In this document: positions 60,169-64,000 of the stretch, piece by piece
Layout: each line of letters starts with the position of its first letter
How positions within the stretch are numbered: the stretch's first letter is position 1
Source of the DNA: Streptomyces anulatus
GTDB lineage: Bacteria; Actinomycetota; Actinomycetes; Streptomycetales; Streptomycetaceae
Length of the DNA: 64,000 nucleotides
Direction: 5' to 3'
Assembly (NCBI RefSeq): GCF_000721175.1
Contig: NZ_JOEZ01000042.1
Coordinates: 1 to 64,000 of the forward strand
The notes under the pieces: generated by a model
The model's database searches: none
The model's input: the letters and a program-made list of their open reading frames with translations, nothing else
Told to the model about the DNA's origin: nothing
Program-made: the position numbers and the translations under genes

Positions 60169-60861
60169 TCAGGCGCCCCGCAGTCCGGCGGCGAGCGGGC
60201 CCTCGCCGAGCACCTCGACTCGGCCGTCCTTCACCGCCTCCGCGAGGGTCACCCCACCCCGCGCGAGCTCCAGGCACACCCCGGCGTCGAGGACGATCCG
60301 GGCGTCGGGACGGTCGGCGGGGCCGTATCCGTACACCGGGCCGTACGCCTCGGCACCCGGGAGCACGGCCCCCGCTCCCCCGCCGACATGGAGGTGGAAC
60401 TCGCCCTCTTCCAGGCGGACTTCGAGGACGCCCTCCTGGGTGAGTCCGGTGAGGGCGCCGAGCAGCGGCAGCGCGAACCAGTGGGCCCGCACCGCGTCGG
60501 TGGGCCGGCGCTCGGCGAGGGCGGGTGCTCCCCACTCGGCGAGGGCGGCGAGGACGGGCAGCAGGGCGTGTCCGCGCCCGGTCAGCTCGTAGACCGACGC
60601 GGCCGACGGGGGCGGCAGTCTGCGGCGCAGGGCGAGCCCGGTCTGTTCCATGTCCTTGAGCCGGGAGGCCAGCACATCCGTGCTGACGCCGGGCAGATCG
60701 GCGTGCAGGTCCGTGTACCGGCGGGGCCCGCCCAGCAGTTCACGCACGATCAGCAGCGTCCACCGGTCGCCGACGGAGTCGAGGGCGCGGGCGGTGGCGC
60801 AGAACTGGTCGTAGCTCCGGCGACGGACGGTGCGTGCTGCTGGCTGCTGCTGACGTGGCAT
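60169..60861 (-). CDS. HxlR-family transcriptional regulator
   Basis: 230 residues from ATG 60861. HxlR winged helix at about 15-100 (CATARALDSVGDRWTLLIVRELLGGPRRYTDL in outline, VLASRLKDMEQTGLALRR). A C-terminal part of about 120 residues resembles the SCP2-like sterol-carrier fold found in some Streptomyces HxlR proteins. TAGACT lies exactly seven bases before the ATG, indicating a leaderless message. Divergent from the aminotransferase, its likely target. Confidence 0.88.
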   Translation of the reverse strand: MPRQQQPAARTVRRRSYDQFCATARALDSVGDRWTLLIVRELLGGPRRYTDLHADLPGVSTDVLASRLKDMEQTGLALRRRLPPPSAASVYELTGRGHALLPVLAALAEWGAPALAERRPTDAVRAHWFALPLLGALTGLTQEGVLEVRLEEGEFHLHVGGGAGAVLPGAEAYGPVYGYGPADRPDARIVLDAGVCLELARGGVTLAEAVKDGRVEVLGEGPLAAGLRGA

Positions 60862-60868
60862 GCGACGC

Positions 60869-60918
60869 AGTCTAGACATGTTGTTGGACTTTCCAAGCTG
60901 AAGCTTGGTAAAACCAAG
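60869..60918. promoter_or_regulatory. HxlR promoter with overlapping palindromic operators
   Basis: CCAAGCTGAAGCTTGG (60893-60908) and CTTGGTAAAACCAAG (60904-60918) are two overlapping perfect inverted repeats in the 85-bp divergent interval. The minus-strand -10 box TAGACT is at 60869-60874, and TTGGAA within the first palindrome can be its -35. Binding by the HxlR product is inferred from position. Confidence 0.6.
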
Positions 60919-60946
60919 TATCGCAATTCGGCTCGGGAGGCAGCGC

Positions 60947-62158
60947 ATGGAGTTCCGGCAGTCCAGCAAGCTCAACGAGGTCTGCTACGAGATCCGGGGC
61001 CCGGTCATCGAGCACGCCAACGCCCTGGAGGAGGCGGGCCACAGCGTGCTCCGGCTCAACACGGGCAACCCGGCGCTCTTCGGCTTCGAGGCTCCCGAGG
61101 AGATCGTCCAGGACATGATCCGGATGCTGCCACAGGCGCACGGCTACACCGATTCACGCGGCATCCTCTCGGCCCGGCGCGCGGTGGTCCAGCGCTACCA
61201 GGCCATGGGGCTGACCGAGGTAGGCGTGGACGACGTGTTCCTCGGCAACGGGGTCTCCGAGCTGATCTCCATGGCCGTGCAGGCACTGCTGGAGGACGGC
61301 GACGAGGTGCTGATCCCGGCTCCGGACTTCCCGCTGTGGACGGCGGTGACCACGCTCGCGGGCGGCAAGGCCGTGCACTACGTCTGCGACGAGGAGTCCG
61401 ACTGGAATCCGGATCTCGCCGACATGGCCGCCAAGATCACCGCCCGGACCAAGGCCGTCGTGATCATCAACCCGAACAACCCCACCGGCGCGGTCTATCC
61501 GCGCGAGATCCTCGAAGGAATTCTGGACCTGGCCCGGCAGCACGGGCTGATGGTGTTCGCCGACGAGATCTACGACCAGATCCTGTACGACGGGGCCGTG
61601 CACCACAGTGCGGCGGTCCTCGCCCCGGACCTGGTCTGCCTCACCTTCAGCGGCCTGTCGAAGACGTACCGGGTGGCGGGCTTCCGTTCCGGCTGGATGG
61701 TGGTGTCAGGACCGCGCCAGCACGCCCGCAACTACCTGGAGGGCCTCACCATGCTGGCCTCCATGCGGCTGTGCCCCAACGCCCCGGCGCAGTACGCCAT
61801 TCAGGCCGCGCTCGGCGGGCGGCAGTCCATCCGGGAACTGGTCGCGCCGGGCGGCAGGCTGCACGAGCAGCGGGACCGGGCCTGGGAGCGGCTGAACGAG
61901 ATCCCCGGCGTCTCGTGCGTGAAGCCGAAGGGCGCGCTGTACGCCTTCCCGCGCATCGATCCGAAGGTGCACCCGATCGTCGACGACGAGAAGTTCGTGC
62001 TGGACCTGCTGCTGCGGGAGAAGATCCAGGTGGTGCAGGGAACGGGCTTCAGCTGGCCGCGCCCGGACCACTTCCGCATTCTCACCCTCCCGTACGCCGA
62101 TGACCTCGACGCGGCGATCAGCCGCATCGGCCGCTTCCTGAACGGGTACCGCCAGTGA
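60947..62158 (+). CDS. PLP-dependent aminotransferase (AlaA-like)
   Basis: 403 residues from ATG with GGGAGG eight bases upstream. Fold-type I class I aminotransferase: GYTDSRGILSARRAV, NPNNPTGAVYPREILEGILD in outline, and the PLP lysine in SGLSKTYRVAGFRSGWMV with the following arginines. Closest in pattern to E. coli AlaA/AlaC-type alanine-pyruvate transaminases. Regulated probably by the divergent HxlR protein. Confidence 0.88.
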   Translation: MEFRQSSKLNEVCYEIRGPVIEHANALEEAGHSVLRLNTGNPALFGFEAPEEIVQDMIRMLPQAHGYTDSRGILSARRAVVQRYQAMGLTEVGVDDVFLGNGVSELISMAVQALLEDGDEVLIPAPDFPLWTAVTTLAGGKAVHYVCDEESDWNPDLADMAAKITARTKAVVIINPNNPTGAVYPREILEGILDLARQHGLMVFADEIYDQILYDGAVHHSAAVLAPDLVCLTFSGLSKTYRVAGFRSGWMVVSGPRQHARNYLEGLTMLASMRLCPNAPAQYAIQAALGGRQSIRELVAPGGRLHEQRDRAWERLNEIPGVSCVKPKGALYAFPRIDPKVHPIVDDEKFVLDLLLREKIQVVQGTGFSWPRPDHFRILTLPYADDLDAAISRIGRFLNGYRQ

Positions 62159-62360
62159 CCCGCCCGCCGTGTGCGGTCCCGGTCGGATGAGGCGGAAGAG
62201 GCCGGCGGCGGCGTGGACGTCGGTGAGGTCCCCGATGGAGCGCAGGTTGTCGCACAGGGCGTCCAGGACCGAGCCCGCGCCGGCGGCGCGGGAGGGCCCC
62301 GACGGCCGGGCCGAAGACGCGGAAGCCCAGCCGGCGCCGGGCATCCTCCCGAACGGGAGC

Positions 62361-62391
62361 GGGCCCGGAGGCGTAGCCGGCCTCCGGGCCC
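62361..62391. terminator. Bidirectional terminator after the aminotransferase / Y-RNA unit
   Basis: Perfect 11-bp stem GGGCCCGGAGG (62361-62371) with its complement (62381-62391), nine-base loop. It can end the aminotransferase transcript on plus and the RNA unit on minus. Confidence 0.7.
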
Positions 62392-62428
62392 TGAGAGTGC
62401 CGCCCATCTGGCACGCCGGCACGTTTAA

Positions 62429-62538
62429 GGGTCCGGGTCAGTCATGATGTCGTCGCGTCCTGCCTTTGGACCACCGCAGATCGGAGCTCTGCGGGCCGGA
62501 CTTGAACCGGCATCTCGACGCGCGCGGGCCCGGGCCCG
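62429..62538 (-). ncRNA. tRNA-mimicking Y-RNA-like ncRNA, copy 2 (permuted tRNA fold)
   Basis: Reading the minus strand: CGTCG (62516-62520), AGAT, T-arm GCCGG-TTCAAGT-CCGGC, CCGCAGA, linker GCTCCGA, TCTGCGG, TG, D-arm GTCC-AAAGGCA-GGAC, G, CGACG (62451-62455). CCGCAGA pairs with TCTGCGG (seven of seven), CGTCG with CGACG (five of five); T-loop and the D-loop GG are canonical. Outside, GGGCCCGGGCC (62527-62537) pairs with GACCCGGACCC (62429-62439) in 9 of 11 positions. This is a tRNA in permuted order closed at the acceptor end and held by an outer stem. Confidence 0.75.
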
Positions 62539-62557
62539 TTCGATCCGGCGATCGGCG

Positions 62558-62700
62558 GCGAATGCTGAGTCTGGAGCAAGAGTCTGAGATTGACGGCGGC
62601 TGCCTCTGCCTGCTTGGGCTACTCCGGCCCGTGCCGGAGGGAGGAGTCGAACCTCCACTGGAACCGCGCCTTCACGACAAGCTTCAGTTTCAGCCTGCGC
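62558..62700 (-). ncRNA. tRNA-mimicking Y-RNA-like ncRNA, copy 1 (permuted tRNA fold)
   Basis: Minus strand order: outer strand GCGCAGGCTGAAACTGAAGC (62681-62700), GCGGT (62663-62667), TCCAGT, T-arm GGAGG-TTCGACT-CCTCC, CTCCGGC, tetraloop ACGG, GCCGGAG, TA, D-arm GCCC-AAGCAGGCAGA-GGC, A, GCCGC (62596-62600), then a pyrimidine-rich stretch and outer strand GCTCCAGACTCAGCATTCGC (62558-62577). Acceptor strands pair seven of seven, anticodon-type stem five of five with one G-U, outer strands 15 of 20. Bacterial Y RNAs of the YrlA class have such a tRNA module plus a stem for the Ro60 orthologue. No conventional tRNA can be drawn here. Confidence 0.78.
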
Positions 62701-62710
62701 TCCTCGCGCA

Positions 62711-62738
62711 CCCCGGCCGCCTTGAGCGGCGCCCGGGG
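62711..62738. terminator. Hairpin between the 62752 gene and Y-RNA copy 1
   Basis: CCCCGG (62733-62738, minus strand) pairs with CCGGGG (62711-62716) with further inner GC pairing. It may end the upstream mRNA so that the RNAs are made from their own promoter, or mark a processing site. Confidence 0.5.
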
Positions 62739-62751
62739 AATCCATGGTCGG

Positions 62752-63483
62752 TCACCCGAAGAGGTAACCGAATACCGCATCACCCACCCGCTGGTCGGTG
62801 ACCTCCGTGCCGTTGGCCTCCTCGCGGGCGAACTTCACGGCCTGCTGGAGCTTCTCGATCCGGTCCAGCAGTTCGTTGACGCGCCGCGCGGGCAGCGCCC
62901 CGGAGAACTTCACGGTCGTCCAGTAACCGATCGGGATGTCCTCGTAGTACACCTCGACCTGCGCCGGGTGCTTGTCGGTGGCCTCCGCCTTGACGTGGTT
63001 GCGGGGCACCTTCTTCGTGCGGAGCGTGCGGACCGGCTCGGTCTTCCAGGAGTCGGTCGACGGGTCCTGCACCCAGGCCTCGGCGGCGTCCAGCACGGGC
63101 AGCTTGCGGACGAAGGTGTTGAGGTCGGTCAGCTGCTTCTCCAGGAAGAGCAGGTACGACACCGGCACCTCGCTCACCAGCACCCGGCCGTCGACCTTCA
63201 CATCAGCCCTGGCCGAGCAGTTCGCCCAGTCCTTCGTGGCGGTCACGTCGAAGAGCCGGGTCAGCGTGGCCGCGGTCTCCCGCAGCACGTCCTCGGCCTT
63301 GACCTGGACCAGCGTCGACTCGGGCGGAAGCTGCTCGCCCTCCTCGTCCTTGGGCTGGTAGGTCCGGGAGATGCCGGCCAGCAGTCCGGTCTTCTGGAGG
63401 CCGTGATGTGCCGCCGTCAGGTCCTGGTGTGCCTTGGACTTGACGCCCTTCTCCACTGCGATGATCTGATTGAGTTTCGCCAC
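62752..63483 (-). CDS. Uncharacterised conserved actinobacterial protein next to the Y-RNA pair
   Basis: 243 residues from GTG 63483 (VAKLNQIIAVEKGVKSKAHQ). TAGCGT lies seven bases before the GTG, so a leaderless start is likely. No signal peptide or membrane segment. Mixed alpha/beta with HHGLQKTGLLAGISRTYQP, CSARADVKVDGRVL, VSYLLFLEKQLTDLNTFVRK, VPRNHVKAEATDKHPAQVEV and a helical ending LLDRIEKLQQAVKFAREEAN. I recall the family only as a domain of unknown function (possibly DUF7873). It lies 43 bp after the 63527 gene and 51 bp before RNA copy 1, on the same strand, so a role in RNA metabolism is a contextual guess. Confidence 0.75.
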   Translation of the reverse strand: MAKLNQIIAVEKGVKSKAHQDLTAAHHGLQKTGLLAGISRTYQPKDEEGEQLPPESTLVQVKAEDVLRETAATLTRLFDVTATKDWANCSARADVKVDGRVLVSEVPVSYLLFLEKQLTDLNTFVRKLPVLDAAEAWVQDPSTDSWKTEPVRTLRTKKVPRNHVKAEATDKHPAQVEVYYEDIPIGYWTTVKFSGALPARRVNELLDRIEKLQQAVKFAREEANGTEVTDQRVGDAVFGYLFG

Positions 63484-63526
63484 GTCGAGGACGCTAACAG
63501 GGACAACTCTCCTGCGGCCAAAGGTT

Positions 63527-64000
63527 TTACCGCACGTAGTGAGGGTCGGCCCCGGAGTCGTCCGGGACGGAGTCACCGGCCAGCAGCGCTTCGAGCCCGG
63601 ACACCGGGTCGGGGTCGGGGGCGGCGCGCGGCCACCAGTCGTCGGCGCCGGGGTCGGATTCGTAGCCGTACCAGCGGTGGTCCCGGCCGAAGCGGAGCTG
63701 GAGCGAACCGGCCGGGTGGGTGAGGTGGTTGCGCCACGGCGTGAAGCGCGGGAAGCCGGCGGCGGCGAGCGCGGGCCTGGCCCGGTCGAAGGGGCCGGCC
63801 GGCGGATCCCAGGGCGTCTCCAGGACCGCGAGGCCCTCCACATCGCCCTGGCGCCAGGCGGCGACGGCGCGGGCGAGGTCGGTCGTGGTGCGGCCGGTGG
63901 CGTACGCCAGCTCCCGGTAGAGCGCGCGGGTCGTGGCGGTGAGCCCCGCGGTCGGGCGCGCGGCGGCCAGGCGGACGGCGTCCTGCCACGCGGTGAGCCC
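63527..64000 (-). CDS. C-terminal part of a large protein, possibly SWIM zinc-finger type
   Basis: The frame enters from the right edge and ends at 63527, giving 157 residues (GLTAWQDAVRLAAARPTAG ... VLETPWDPPAGPFDRARPAL ... HRWYGYESDPGADDWWP ... DSGADPHYVR). No domain core is visible. The pattern recalls the C-terminus of actinobacterial SWIM zinc-finger proteins that are encoded with MoxR-type ATPase and vWA genes. This is from memory, and the diagnostic CxCx(n)CxH motif would be outside the window. Confidence 0.4.
   Translation of the reverse strand, partial: GLTAWQDAVRLAAARPTAGLTATTRALYRELAYATGRTTTDLARAVAAWRQGDVEGLAVLETPWDPPAGPFDRARPALAAAGFPRFTPWRNHLTHPAGSLQLRFGRDHRWYGYESDPGADDWWPRAAPDPDPVSGLEALLAGDSVPDDSGADPHYVR

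Noticed and set aside
62170..62290. A gene remnant on the minus strand (VLDALCDNLRSIGDLTDVHA)
   Set aside because: The short stretch has coding-like third positions but no start, no own stop and no recognised family; it may be a decayed gene end but cannot be supported.
62461..62632. A conventional tRNA on the minus strand running from GCCGGAG through the downstream T-arm
   Set aside because: The acceptor strands GCCGGAG and CCGCAGA do not pair and the distance is too long; pairing works only in the permuted arrangement.

Overview
The window is chromosomal DNA from a Streptomyces or very close actinomycete. Base composition is very GC-rich with strong G/C at third codon positions, GTG and TTG starts are common, and the gene content and order match the conserved Streptomyces core: suf operon, ctaA/ctaB, tkt-tal-zwf-opcA-pgl, pgi, secG-tpiA-pgk-gap, whiA-yvcK-rapZ-uvrC, uvrA, uvrB. 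Three regions depart from that ordinary picture: the gene 3' ends listed below, the terC leader, and the last 1.5 kb.

Layout. 1-7.4 kb: tail of an IS630-type transposase beside a 63-bp palindromic element, an ABM-fold protein, a metallophosphoesterase, a lipoprotein, a dapA-like gene, dapD with a replaced C-terminus, a TetR/SMR pair and small metabolic genes. 7.4-14.1 kb: the Fe-S assembly operon sufR-B-D-Rieske-C-S-U-T, mostly with overlapping genes. 14.2-19.1 kb: an ABC exporter, ctaA, a frameshifted gene and a truncated ctaB. 19.3-25.9 kb: oxidative and non-oxidative pentose phosphate genes in one operon. 27-35 kb: PH-domain proteins and pgi, a truncated RbpA-family gene, then secG-tpiA-pgk-gap. 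35-53 kb: whiA-yvcK-rapZ-uvrC, uvrA, uvrB, interleaved with Rieske, MDMPI, metallo-beta-lactamase, terC and TerD-family genes. 53-62 kb: MHYT, GDPD, ogt, MFS, pseudouridine catabolism, an HxlR regulator and a divergent aminotransferase. 62-64 kb: two tandem structured RNAs beside an uncharacterised gene and the end of a possible SWIM-type protein.

Most notable observations. (1) At 62429-62700, minus strand, two tandem RNAs each carry a complete tRNA-like fold in permuted order (anticodon-stem 3' strand, T-arm, acceptor hairpin closed by a short loop, D-arm, anticodon-stem 5' strand), enclosed by a longer imperfect stem. This is the architecture expected of tRNA-mimicking bacterial Y RNAs, or of permuted tRNAs. 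(2) A superfamily of palindromic repeats with a shared core but different terminal inverted repeats lies at gene 3' ends. At four loci (dapD, tetR, ctaB, rbpA-type gene) the normal C-terminal coding sequence is gone and the reading frame runs into the repeat. (3) The terC leader folds as a yybP-ykoY (manganese) riboswitch with an evident Shine-Dalgarno-sequestering alternative helix.

Comparisons with normal protein lengths and C-termini come from family knowledge recalled without a database search.
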